From positions 1 through 54,750 of the forward strand of contig JAEXAJ010000212.1 in the NCBI GenBank assembly GCA_023458215.1: DNA of 54,750 nucleotides, written 5' to 3'. Every line of letters begins with the position of its first letter. Position 1 is the stretch's first letter. Position numbers and translations under genes: made by a program. This DNA is from Bacteroidota bacterium. GTDB taxonomy: Bacteria; Bacteroidota; Bacteroidia; Bacteroidales; Bacteroidaceae. Shown here in pieces: positions 36,250 to 44,029 of the stretch. Under the pieces are notes generated by a model. That model saw only the letters and a list, made by a program, of their open reading frames with translations. It was not told where the DNA came from and ran no database searches.

Positions 36250-36794
36250 TTGTCTTTAATTTGTAATTTATTATGTTTTGCTCTTCTGCTTTCCTGCAAA
36301 AGATTTTAGTATCCGCTTGAAGCATAAAAATCCATACAAGGATTTGTAGGACGGATGCTTTGCAAAACATTGTTATACAAATGGTTACACGGGTTTGTCT
36401 TTTCTCTGTGATGAGCGGCCTGTTCCTCTACGATGATCGGGCTGTTCCTCTACGATGAACGCCCCCTTCCTCTACGAGATTCGGACCGTTCATTCTCTAT
36501 GCCTACGCAAAACTATACAAAAAAAGATTGAGGCGGATAGCGTGTTGATACGTGCATATCTATGTTATGTAAACATATCCTACCGTTTCGATCCTCACCT
36601 TTTAATTTTGCGCGCCCGTTATAGTATATATAAGGCTTTTCTGTCCTGATTCTTTCCTGTTTATGCCCTAAATACTTTAACGATGCTTAACCTTTTCCGC
36701 CTTTGCAACCTTTTGATGTCCTCCTGTGTTGTCTCATGATTTCCGATATCATTTCGGTATCTTTAATCAATGTTTCACTAAAAAAGAATGAGTT
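36250..36794. other. Long leader/control region of the recombinase gene
   Basis: 545 bp without a convincing gene. It contains the 22-bp tandem repeats and a TAATTTTG -7-like box at 36603-36610 on the plus strand (no good -33), which would leave a leader of ~180 bases before the recombinase ATG. A 64-codon open frame (36455-36649) running through the repeats has no gene-like features. Nothing else was seen. Confidence 0.5.
36410..36475 (+). repeat. Three 22-bp tandem repeats upstream of the recombinase gene
   Basis: Three adjacent 22-bp units (36410-36431, 36432-36453, 36454-36475) share the pattern GATGAnCGnnCtGTTCCTCTAC; the first two differ at about 3 positions, the third more, and 36476-36497 looks like a degenerate fourth copy. 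A 22-bp period equals about two helical turns, so bound proteins would line up on one DNA face. They sit ~320 bp upstream of the integrase start. Confidence 0.8.
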
Positions 36795-37808
36795 ATGAAA
36801 GAAAAAAGCAAGATTGAGAAAACAAGCAAGAAAGAGAGCAAGCCTTTGAGCTTTACCGACTATTTGCTGGGTGTTATTGAAGACTTGAAACTGGAAGAAC
36901 GCTTCGGAACGGCACACGTCTATCAGTATGCCCTTCGTGCGTTTACCGAATTTGTGGGGGGTGGTGAAGTCTTCTTCGGAGGTCTGACGCGTCGTTCCCT
37001 CAAACTGTTCGAGAGGCATCTGCGTGACAAACTTTGCAGTTGGAATACGGTTTCCACGTATGTGCGTTCTTTGCGGGCGGTCTATAACCGTGCGGTTGAT
37101 GCAGAACTTATTCCCGGTGAGTTCCGTCTTTTCAGCGGTGTGTTTACCGGTGTGAAGTCCGAGCAGAAGCGTGCTTTGGAGGCGGAGCAGGTACATGTGT
37201 TGCTGGACGCTGACTTGTCTGCCAAGGAAGGCCTTCCTGCCGTTGTCCTTGAATCCCGTGATCTGTTCTCATTGATGGTTCATTTGCAGGGCATGCCTTA
37301 CGTTGACCTTCTTCACCTTCACCGTGACGACCTCCACACGGACGCTTCCGGGTGTACGATTCTTGAATGCCGCCGCCAGAAGTCGGGCACTGGATTGAAG
37401 GTCACGGTTACGGCTGAGGCCATGAAGCTGATTGACCGCTACCGTAGTGTGGATGCTTCCTCTCCTTACCTGTTTCGTTTCTTTGACGGTTTGTCGTCAG
37501 GCGAAAGCATCTATCGTGAATATTGTCGCCGGCTCCGCCTTCTGAACTACGGTCTTTCCCTGCTTCCCGGTTATTGCGGTTTGGAAGGTGTGAAGGTGAG
37601 TTCCTATACTGCCCGTCATACCTGGGCGACTCTTGCCAAGTATTGCCAAGTTCCCGAAGAGATCATCTCGGAAGGTCTGGGTCATTCTTCCCTTGAGGTT
37701 ACTCGTACTTATCTGAAAAGCTTTGAAGGTGGTGAACTTGAAAAAGTAAATAAGATAATAATTGATTACATACATACGGGCCGAAGAACCTTGTGGAATA
37801 GGGCTTGA
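36795..37808 (+). CDS. Tyrosine-type site-specific recombinase, likely inverting the adjacent promoter segment
   Basis: 337 residues. A Lys-rich N-terminus precedes the core-binding SAM-like domain (~20-110, 'FTDYLLGVIEDLKLEERFGTAHVYQYALRAF' split), then the catalytic domain (~125-337): beta-hairpin Lys196 ('RRQKSGTGL'), box II 'SYTARHTWATL' with Arg274, 'EGLGHSSLEVTRTYLKSF' with His297 and nucleophile Tyr306. Two usual residues are not in place: box I reads LQGMPYVDL with no Arg at the normal spot, and the first His of HxxR is Tyr271. The stop lies 6 bp before an inverted repeat that flanks an outward-pointing promoter, so the likely job is DNA inversion for pilus phase variation rather than element integration. 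Confidence 0.92.
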   Translation: MKEKSKIEKTSKKESKPLSFTDYLLGVIEDLKLEERFGTAHVYQYALRAFTEFVGGGEVFFGGLTRRSLKLFERHLRDKLCSWNTVSTYVRSLRAVYNRAVDAELIPGEFRLFSGVFTGVKSEQKRALEAEQVHVLLDADLSAKEGLPAVVLESRDLFSLMVHLQGMPYVDLLHLHRDDLHTDASGCTILECRRQKSGTGLKVTVTAEAMKLIDRYRSVDASSPYLFRFFDGLSSGESIYREYCRRLRLLNYGLSLLPGYCGLEGVKVSSYTARHTWATLAKYCQVPEEIISEGLGHSSLEVTRTYLKSFEGGELEKVNKIIIDYIHTGRRTLWNRA

Positions 37809-37814
37809 AATCTG

Positions 37815-37834
37815 TGTTACTCCGTAAGTAACGG
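37815..37834 (+). repeat. Left inverted repeat of the invertible segment
   Basis: TGTTACTCCGTAAGTAACGG. Its core GTTACT-CCGTA-AGTAAC (37816-37832) is a 6-5-6 inverted repeat, the layout of a tyrosine-recombinase crossover site. It is the exact reverse complement of 38148-38167 over 20 bases. Confidence 0.9.
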
Positions 37835-37849
37835 AATACTAATCCGTGG

Positions 37850-37879
37850 CAAAGATATGAATAAAATCGTAAAAACAAA
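37850..37879 (-). promoter_or_regulatory. Promoter inside the invertible segment
   Basis: On the minus strand TTTG (37876-37879) and TATCTTTG (37850-37857) are 18 bp apart, both elements perfect. Transcription would leave the segment through the left inverted repeat and run antisense into the 3' end of the recombinase gene. In the inverted state it would drive the Rrf2-like gene and the pilus operon. Confidence 0.8.
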
Positions 37880-38118
37880 TTATAAAAATTAAAATTTGAT
37901 ACAAAACTAAGGCTTTTCAGCTTATAACTTCGGCAAGCAAACAATAAATCTACATACTGTGCATCTTTTTTGCTATGAGAACACCCGTAATTCTCCCTTC
38001 CACGTTTTTGGGCTTAACATGGACTCTGCACTTCCTACGCTCTATTCTCACGTACTTGCTGTTTTTTGATACTTTTCGTGCCTATAACGCTTTATATTTC
38101 TTGTATTTGTGTCTTAGT

Positions 38119-38135
38119 GTTACTTACGGAGTAAT
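38119..38135 (-). repeat. Additional right-hand copy of the recombination site
   Basis: GTTACTTACGGAGTAAT matches the core of the right inverted repeat in 16 of 17 bases and has the same orientation, 31 bp to its left. It offers a second inversion partner for the left repeat, or a deletion partner for the right one. Confidence 0.75.
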
Positions 38136-38147
38136 AGCACTCATTTC

Positions 38148-38167
38148 CCGTTACTTACGGAGTAACA
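38148..38167 (-). repeat. Right inverted repeat of the invertible segment
   Basis: CCGTTACTTACGGAGTAACA is the reverse complement of 37815-37834, with the crossover-like centre TACGG flanked by GTTACT and AGTAAC (38150-38166). It is 47 bp before the start of the Rrf2-like gene. Confidence 0.9.
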
Positions 38168-38214
38168 GCAAAAGTAACAATTGATCAACAAACAAATAAT
38201 AGACATCAACAGCT

Positions 38215-38589
38215 ATGTTAACACCTCTGACTCAAACAGCTATCTCACTTTTAGGTGATATTTCCGGCACTTCCTCCAGCCGTTTGGAAACTAGCACTTG
38301 CTCTGCTGAGACTCTCTCTCTGCTTTTACGCAAACTTGTTTCCGGTGGCCTTATTCATTTGAAGTCATCTGACTCTGCTTCCGGTGTTGTATCGTCCTAT
38401 AAGCTCTGTCGCCCCCTGTACCAGATCACCCTTCTGGATGTTTTGGAAGCTACCGGCGAACACCTGAACTGCAACCAGCCCACGAAGGAAGAACTATATA
38501 CTCGCTTTCGGGGTGCGGCAAACCGTTTGGGCGTCATCAACCAGATGACCCGCATTTACCTTTCGGAAATCAAGATGACCGATTTTTAA
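38215..38589 (+). CDS. Rrf2-like winged-helix protein, first gene of the pilus operon
   Basis: 124 residues, cytoplasmic. It reads like a short Rrf2-family winged helix: a helical start, 'TLSLLLRKLVSGGLIHLKSS' as helix-turn-helix, and a wing and following helix 'YKLCRPLYQITLLDVLEATGEHL', where Rrf2 proteins have 'pp.eItl.dIlea'. The Cys pattern of iron-sulfur Rrf2 members is absent, although single Cys residues occur (Cys29, Cys69, Cys85). It lies 47 bp after the right inverted repeat and 22 bp before the next gene, so it is switched together with the pilus genes and may regulate them or the recombinase. Confidence 0.8.
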   Translation: MLTPLTQTAISLLGDISGTSSSRLETSTCSAETLSLLLRKLVSGGLIHLKSSDSASGVVSSYKLCRPLYQITLLDVLEATGEHLNCNQPTKEELYTRFRGAANRLGVINQMTRIYLSEIKMTDF

Positions 38590-38611
38590 GAACCGAACAA
38601 AATAAATTGAG

Positions 38612-39907
38612 ATGATAAGAGCCCTTCTGATAGTATGCCTTTTACTGCTGCCGACTTCCGCGTGGTCCTCCCGTAGCTTGTCTGCCGGTTGCGATACGCT
38701 TTGTGGCAGTCCTTTACTGCTCCATTTCCGCTTCGACCGTTCTCTGGTCGAATACGGCTATATGGACAATCCTCATACTTTGGAAGCGTTCAGCTCCCTT
38801 TTCTCAGACAGCCTTTCCGCCGCCCGTATCGATACTTTGGTAATCACTGCCTACGCTTCTCCGGACGGTAACTCCCATTATAACTTCCGTTTGGCACGCA
38901 CTCGTGCCGTAGCCGTGAAAGGCTATCTTCTTTGGAAATATCCGCATCTTGACCAACACCGCATCCTTATCCGTCCGCAGGGCGAGAACTGGGCGGGGCT
39001 TCGCCGGTTGGTGACTGCCGACCTTTCCGTTCCCGACCGTGACGATGTGTTGCAGATACTGGCCGAGGTTCCCGATACGGAACGTTGCAAGTCCCTGCTG
39101 AGACGGCTAAACCGTGGTTCAGCCTACGATTACATACAGAAAAAGCTGCTTCCTTTGCTTCGTAATGCGGCTGTTTGTACGGTACAACTTAAAAGCCCGG
39201 CCTCTCCGTCCGTGCCGGTAGCCGTAACTGTGGCGGAACAACAAAACATTTCTCTTATATATGATGAGAAGAGCGGCTTATTTGCTCCCGTCTTGCCGCA
39301 AAGTTTTGAAAAGAGTATGATAAGCCCGCATCCCGAATCCGGGTCTTTCGTGTCGGGTGTCCCCATCATCTCATTGAAAACAAACCTACTCACATGGGCA
39401 GGTTTGACTTCCGGAGGTGATCTTGCCTCTTTCCGTCCCAATCTTGCGGCTGAATTCTTTTTCGCCCGTCGTTGGTCTGTGCAGGCTTCCGCTGAATATA
39501 GTCATTGGGAAGGTGGCAAGAACGATAAATTCTGGGGCATCTCCGGTTATGGTTTCGAACCCCGACTTTGGATCAACGGTGACGGCGCATTCCGCTGGGT
39601 TTATCTCGGCGTTTACGGTCAGTCCGGTGATTTCGACTACCGTCCCGATCCCAATGCTGACACTACTTCCGGTGGGCTTAGCTCTACCGGTACTTATTGG
39701 AGTACCGGTCTTTCAGCGGGCGTCTATCTCCCTCTGACCCGCCATCTGGGTTTTGAGGTAGGATTGCGTGGCGGCTACCGCAAAGCATCCGGTAAGGCTT
39801 ACGACAACGAGCCCGAGCATGCCTATTATCATCATGATTTCCCTTCGGAACGTTGGGGTATCACAGGTTTTAACCTCAGTCTCAGCTACCGCTGGCTGGC
39901 AAAATAA
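38612..39907 (+). CDS. Outer-membrane protein with an OmpA-like domain and a DUF3575 barrel
   Basis: 431 residues with a Sec signal peptide ('LLLLPTSAWS'). Residues ~30-150 resemble an OmpA-type domain: 'LLHFRFDRSLVEYGY', 'VITAYASPDGNSHYNFRLARTRAVAVKGYL'. Residues ~250-431 form a DUF3575 outer-membrane barrel ('KTNLLTWAGLTSGG.LASFRPNLAAEFFF', 'SVQASAEYSHWEGG', ending 'LSLSYRWLAK'). Proteins of this kind precede fimbrillin genes in other Bacteroidales pilus clusters, where they may anchor or help assemble the pilus. It is followed by the first fimbrillin gene after 9 bp. Confidence 0.88.
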   Translation: MIRALLIVCLLLLPTSAWSSRSLSAGCDTLCGSPLLLHFRFDRSLVEYGYMDNPHTLEAFSSLFSDSLSAARIDTLVITAYASPDGNSHYNFRLARTRAVAVKGYLLWKYPHLDQHRILIRPQGENWAGLRRLVTADLSVPDRDDVLQILAEVPDTERCKSLLRRLNRGSAYDYIQKKLLPLLRNAAVCTVQLKSPASPSVPVAVTVAEQQNISLIYDEKSGLFAPVLPQSFEKSMISPHPESGSFVSGVPIISLKTNLLTWAGLTSGGDLASFRPNLAAEFFFARRWSVQASAEYSHWEGGKNDKFWGISGYGFEPRLWINGDGAFRWVYLGVYGQSGDFDYRPDPNADTTSGGLSSTGTYWSTGLSAGVYLPLTRHLGFEVGLRGGYRKASGKAYDNEPEHAYYHHDFPSERWGITGFNLSLSYRWLAK

Positions 39908-39916
39908 GAAGAGAAT

Positions 39917-40879
39917 ATGGAACGTAAAATATCCCTATATAAGTTGTTGCTTTTGTGGCTCCTTCTTCCTGCGGCGCTTCTTAGCTCTTGTACGGAACGT
40001 TCTCTGGAGTTGCGTCCTGAACCGGAACCTGAGCCCGAACCTGTTGCTATCCGCCTCTATACCGGTATCCGGACACGCGCTGCGGTAGATGCTTTCGAAG
40101 GCACTCCCATTTGCGTGGCTTACGGCAATGCTCCGGGCGTCTATACAGAGTGTTGGGATGGTGTTGCCACCGGCAATGAAATAACGCTTTCTCCTGCCCG
40201 TTACTATCCTCAGGATGGCAGTCGGGTTTATCTGCGTAGTTTCTATCCTCCCGCTCCTATGAATGCGGATGGCACGTTGATCTATACGCTTACAGGCGAG
40301 GAAGACTTGCTGATGACCTCAGAGTGCGTCGGTTCACTAGATAGCCCTTTCACTATGGATGAGGAGCGTCAACTTACCCACCGCCATCTGCTTACCCAAT
40401 TAAGCTTCAGTCTGAAATTGGACGTAGCGGACGACGGCAAGTACAGTGTTCGTGCACTCAGCCTAAACGGGCTGACCCGGCAGGTTACGCTTTCGCTACT
40501 TACCGAAGAATTGAGCAGCGATGTTTCTACTCTTACCGTCACGGTCTATGAGGCTCCTGCCGACAACTTCGGCCTTCCCTTCGAGGACGGTGTTGCCGAC
40601 CTTCCGGGTTATGTGCTTGTACAGCCGGAAGCGGAATTTACCATCGACCTTCGATTGGCGGTTGACGATAATCCGGCGAACGATCTGGTTTATACGAACC
40701 TTCCGGTACAGTTCGAAGGAGGAGTGGGTGAGGGTGGTGTGGCCTATACGGTGAAGGTGGATATTCCCGACCCCGTCTCTCCCGCACCTGTGGAGGTCAG
40801 TGCTACGGCTACGGTCACTTCTTGGAAGGACGGCAACGGCGGCAGCGGTGAAATAGTTCCTGATAAAGAGAAAAAGTAA
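39917..40879 (+). CDS. Fimbrillin-family lipoprotein 1 (Mfa-like)
   Basis: 320 residues. Lipobox LLSSC (Cys25), then an acidic proline repeat (PEPEPEPEP, 34-42), which is a spacer. A presumed Arg-protease site sits at 'IRTRAAV' (Arg54). The body has the fimbrillin pattern 'YYPQDGSRVYLRSFYPPAP', 'YTLTGEEDLLMTSE' and 'LTHRHLLTQLSFSL', the last being the family hallmark 'f.H.l.qlsf.l'. It ends in 'VTSWKDGNGGSGEI', like other subunits' 'V..W'. Probable pilus subunit or anchor of a type V pilus. It most resembles the third fimbrillin of the cluster. Confidence 0.85.
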   Translation: MERKISLYKLLLLWLLLPAALLSSCTERSLELRPEPEPEPEPVAIRLYTGIRTRAAVDAFEGTPICVAYGNAPGVYTECWDGVATGNEITLSPARYYPQDGSRVYLRSFYPPAPMNADGTLIYTLTGEEDLLMTSECVGSLDSPFTMDEERQLTHRHLLTQLSFSLKLDVADDGKYSVRALSLNGLTRQVTLSLLTEELSSDVSTLTVTVYEAPADNFGLPFEDGVADLPGYVLVQPEAEFTIDLRLAVDDNPANDLVYTNLPVQFEGGVGEGGVAYTVKVDIPDPVSPAPVEVSATATVTSWKDGNGGSGEIVPDKEKK

Positions 40880-40937
40880 AAGAATATAAAATCAGCATCA
40901 GATAATTCATAATATATCAACTAAAAACGAATTAAAC

Positions 40938-41948
40938 ATGAGAACAAGAATTACTTTGGCAGCTCTGGCGCTTTTGGCAGTGAGCTGTAGTGAGAATGAA
41001 AAAGCAAGCACTCCCGAGGTTCCTGTAAACGCGAAAGCGATCCATATCGGTCAGAGTGTGCAAGGATTGACCCGTGCTGTGGTGGAGGACGGTGCTAATG
41101 TCACGGCTACCGTGCTGATGTGTGACGGAGAGACTGAGAATTGGGCAGGCTTCGTTGCCAAGAAGACAAATGATATTAATAATGGTGCATTGGAGGGGCG
41201 TGCCAACACAGCCACAGCTTCTTTTAAAGCAGGAAGCGGAAAGGAGGTCAGTTTGAATCCGACGCTTTATTATGATAATAAAAACACCTCAACAAAATCC
41301 CATCTGGCGGCAGTGGCTCCTACCGGTACTTTGGCTGGTACGGTAGTCACCATGAATAATGTGGACGGACAACAGGACGTGATGTATGCCAAGACTGTGA
41401 ATGCGGGTACTTCGGCTACACCGGAAAGTACTATTAGTTTGTCTTTCGAGCACCTTACCACTCAATTGAATTTTGAAGTGAAAATGACGAAAGCTTCCAG
41501 CAATGGTGCTTGGACCGGCCAAACCGTTACAGTGAAGGAAATCAAGGTTCAAAGTGTCCAACTACCTCAAGCGGTGAATGCCGCCGATGGAGTTGTTACC
41601 TGGAGCGCTGCGTCTCCGTTGGATCTCTCCGAGGTCAATAATCCTGTATTGAGTACGACAGCTACCCGAATCGGCAGTCCTATTATGATTAAGGGCGAGT
41701 CTTTCGTGAAATTGGATGTAACATTGACGGTCAATGGAGCTGATTTATTATTCTCCAATGTACCTATTAAAGACGCCACATCCTCTTCCTCTTCCGATTT
41801 GGCCACAGTAACAGGAAGGTCACACCTTGTCACTCTGAATGTTACCGAGCCGGAAACGGCTTCCGGTTCCGGTGTTGCCATCATCAATGTAACCGCGACC
41901 GTAGCTCCGTGGAAAGTAGGAACCCCCGGTTCGGCAGAGTTGAAATAA
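40938..41948 (+). CDS. Fimbrillin-family lipoprotein 2
   Basis: 336 residues. Lipobox LAVSC (Cys17); candidate Arg cleavage site in 'GLTRAVV' (Arg46), 29 residues after the Cys. The fimbrillin core shows 'NPTLYYDN', 'SHLAAVAPTG', 'QQDVMYAKTV', 'LSFEHLTTQLNFEV' and ends with 'INVTATVAPWKVG'. It sits after the widest gap in the cluster (58 bp); no promoter match was seen in that gap, so it is likely in the same operon. Possibly a main shaft subunit; that is a guess from position. Confidence 0.87.
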   Translation: MRTRITLAALALLAVSCSENEKASTPEVPVNAKAIHIGQSVQGLTRAVVEDGANVTATVLMCDGETENWAGFVAKKTNDINNGALEGRANTATASFKAGSGKEVSLNPTLYYDNKNTSTKSHLAAVAPTGTLAGTVVTMNNVDGQQDVMYAKTVNAGTSATPESTISLSFEHLTTQLNFEVKMTKASSNGAWTGQTVTVKEIKVQSVQLPQAVNAADGVVTWSAASPLDLSEVNNPVLSTTATRIGSPIMIKGESFVKLDVTLTVNGADLLFSNVPIKDATSSSSSDLATVTGRSHLVTLNVTEPETASGSGVAIINVTATVAPWKVGTPGSAELK

Positions 41949-41966
41949 TACATTAAATCTTGTGCC

Positions 41967-42980
41967 ATGCGTATGAAACGAAAACTATCCGGGTTGCTTT
42001 CAAGCTGTTGCCTGCTCTTGCTCTCGCAAAGTTGCACGGACGGAACTACTTTGCCAGTTGGGGGTGAGGTGGAAGTCCCTGTACACCTTTGTGCCCGTGG
42101 CGGTGCATTGCAAGGCTCGGCGACTACCCGTACCGAACCCAAAGAGGCTTTCGATGCTTCGGTTGCCTTCTCCACCATTTCAGGAAGTTATGCTTCCCTA
42201 AGTGAGGACGAGTATGAAGGCGTTTGGGAAGCCGTTGTCAGTACGGATGGAACTATGGCGTGGACACCTAAAACGAACGGTGGCACCACGCTGGACTCTC
42301 CTTTCTATCCCCGTTATGGCGCTTATCTATACTTGGTGGCATACGCTCCCAAAGTAGCGCCGGTGAATGGAGAGGTTTCTTACACATTGACCGGACAGGA
42401 AGATTTGCTCTATGTACAGGAGTTGCGAGGCAACCGTTGGGACGGTGAACGATTCTCCGGAAACACACAGTCTGGTAAGGACAAGTCTCTTACATTCAAT
42501 CACCTGCTCACCCGTCTTTGCTTCAAAGCCTGCAAGAAGCAAGCGGATGGACTGGCGGTGAACATCACCCGTATTACGGTGAACGAGGCGAAGACACAAG
42601 CTACCGTACCGCTAAGTACAGGCATACCGGTATTTTCCGCTACAACTCCCGGCTTGTCACTGACACCTTCGGGCGGTGGTACGGAGGTTACGGGTGTCAA
42701 TGCTGTGGCAGTGGGGAACTTGATGTTGCCGCCACCCGGTGATGCCGATACATATACGCTGACGGTAGAAACCTCTGTAGGTACGTACAGCAATATCGAA
42801 GTTTCCTATGGCGGTGTGTCCGGTGCGGAGATTCTGAAAGCGGGCATGTCCCACGAGGTCACTTTGACTATTGCTGACAAGTCACTTTCCATCACCTCTA
42901 TCGAGGTGAAAGAATGGACATTGGTAGAAGCGGGCGATGTGGAGATTGGAGAGAGATTAATGCTACAAAAAAGAAAATAG
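41967..42980 (+). CDS. Fimbrillin-family lipoprotein 3
   Basis: 337 residues. Lipobox LSQSC (Cys23); Arg site 'ATTRTEP' (Arg55). The core has 'TLDSPFYPRYGAYLYLVAYAP', 'SYTLTGQEDLLYVQELRG' and 'LTFNHLLTRLCFKA', clearly paralogous to fimbrillin 1. C-terminal 'ITSIEVKEWTLVEAGDVEI' matches the end of fimbrillin-type proteins. Gap of 18 bp from fimbrillin 2 and 14 bp to fimbrillin 4. Confidence 0.87.
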   Translation: MRMKRKLSGLLSSCCLLLLSQSCTDGTTLPVGGEVEVPVHLCARGGALQGSATTRTEPKEAFDASVAFSTISGSYASLSEDEYEGVWEAVVSTDGTMAWTPKTNGGTTLDSPFYPRYGAYLYLVAYAPKVAPVNGEVSYTLTGQEDLLYVQELRGNRWDGERFSGNTQSGKDKSLTFNHLLTRLCFKACKKQADGLAVNITRITVNEAKTQATVPLSTGIPVFSATTPGLSLTPSGGGTEVTGVNAVAVGNLMLPPPGDADTYTLTVETSVGTYSNIEVSYGGVSGAEILKAGMSHEVTLTIADKSLSITSIEVKEWTLVEAGDVEIGERLMLQKRK

Positions 42981-42994
42981 AAAAGATAACTATT

Positions 42995-44023
42995 ATGAAA
43001 AAACAGAAGAACATCCTTCGGTGTATGTATTGGGCGCTGCCCTGTGCCATGCTGTTTGCCGGATGTGAAAATGGAACTGACGGAGAAAATACGGAGCCGG
43101 TAGAATTGCAGATAAATCCTGTAGTGGCGACGACACGCAGTGCGATACAGGAAGCTTCGTCCATGACGGAGGTGGCTGTATATGCTACGGGAGGCAATGA
43201 TTATACTACTGAAAAAAATAATAACTATGCGAAATATGCGTATAGTGGAGGTAGTTGGAACAACAACGAAACGGATAAGATTTTTCTGACGAATGCGGCG
43301 GCTACTATTTATGGATATTATCCTGCTACTAATAGGTATAATGAAACTGATAAGACAATCTCTGTTACTTTAGTGGAAGGGGATGCCACTACCACTATAA
43401 CCGCAGTTGACAATGCTTCGTCTTCATCCACGACTATTGCTTCCGCCACTGCCGAAGTCGATTGCATGTGGGCGACACCAGTCAATAACGTATCGAATGC
43501 GGCTGGCAAAAGCAGTGTAAAGCTAACGATGCAACACGCCCTTTCCATGGTAAGTTTTCGTGTATATAAAGATGCCTCCTACAAAGGTGCGGGAAGTCTG
43601 ACACAATTTATCGTGGAGAATGCAGCAGGCAAAAGTATGTTGAGCAAAGGTACCAGTCCGAAAATGAATATAACCAACGGTATTATTACACCGGGAACTG
43701 CACGGAATGCCAAGTACACACGTTCCATTCAGGGCGGATATACACTTGTTGCTGACAAAGATGCCTCTAAGAAATTCAGCTTTCTGGTATTGCCAATCAA
43801 TGAATCCATCGGAAATGATAACATCCAAGCAACCTTTACGGTGGATGGTGCCGATTATCCGGTGAACTTGAAAGCACCAACAGCTACGGGAACTGATGGT
43901 AAATGGCTGGCGGGTAACAATAACCTCTATACGGTGAAACTGGGAGGTACCGATCTTGAAGTTACTACGGTGGAAGTTACAAAATGGTCTGAAGTAGCCG
44001 GTGACGATCTGGAAATTAAATAG
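42995..44023 (+). CDS. Fimbrillin-family lipoprotein 4
   Basis: 342 residues from the ATG at 42995. A longer frame reaches back to 42914 inside the previous gene, but the lipoprotein signal (MKKQKNILRC... ending FAGC, Cys24) shows 42995 is the start. Arg site 'VATTRSA' (Arg48). Core 'EVAVYATGGNDYTTE', 'YAYSGGSWNNN', 'ATIYGYYPATN' and 'LTMQHALSMVSFRV'; it ends 'VEVTKWSEVAGDDLEI'. It pairs best with fimbrillin 8, pointing to duplication within the cluster. Confidence 0.88.
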   Translation: MKKQKNILRCMYWALPCAMLFAGCENGTDGENTEPVELQINPVVATTRSAIQEASSMTEVAVYATGGNDYTTEKNNNYAKYAYSGGSWNNNETDKIFLTNAAATIYGYYPATNRYNETDKTISVTLVEGDATTTITAVDNASSSSTTIASATAEVDCMWATPVNNVSNAAGKSSVKLTMQHALSMVSFRVYKDASYKGAGSLTQFIVENAAGKSMLSKGTSPKMNITNGIITPGTARNAKYTRSIQGGYTLVADKDASKKFSFLVLPINESIGNDNIQATFTVDGADYPVNLKAPTATGTDGKWLAGNNNLYTVKLGGTDLEVTTVEVTKWSEVAGDDLEIK

Positions 44024-44029
44024 TATAAT

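Larger units (their letters stand above)
37835..38147. other. Putative invertible DNA segment carrying a promoter, shown in the OFF orientation
   Basis: 313 bp between the inverted repeats, next to a tyrosine recombinase gene and upstream of the pilus operon. It is AT-rich and holds one near-consensus Bacteroides promoter near its left end, reading left (minus strand), away from the pilus genes. Inversion would place the -7 box at about 38125-38132 reading right, ~80 bp before the first pilus-cluster gene. No plus-strand TAnnTTTG was found inside, so as given the operon has no obvious promoter here. Confidence 0.8.

Noticed and set aside
35807..36370. 187-codon open frame covering the frameshifted gene in a single frame
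   Set aside because: Its first ~130 residues are Arg/Thr/His-rich out-of-frame translation of the 94-residue frame; only its last 57 residues look real, as the -1 continuation.
36410..36497. CRISPR array from the 22-bp repeats
   Set aside because: The units are directly adjacent with no spacers between them, and no cas genes are present.
36455..36649. 64-codon open frame upstream of the recombinase gene
   Set aside because: It starts within the tandem repeats, has an unusual composition and no recognisable features.
36795..38167. Recombinase as integrase of a mobile element
   Set aside because: No tRNA target, transfer, relaxase or phage genes are nearby, and the closest paired sites flank a promoter segment instead of an element end.
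37975..38184. 69-codon open frame inside the invertible segment
   Set aside because: It runs through the recombination sites and has no homology signal; it would be broken by each inversion.
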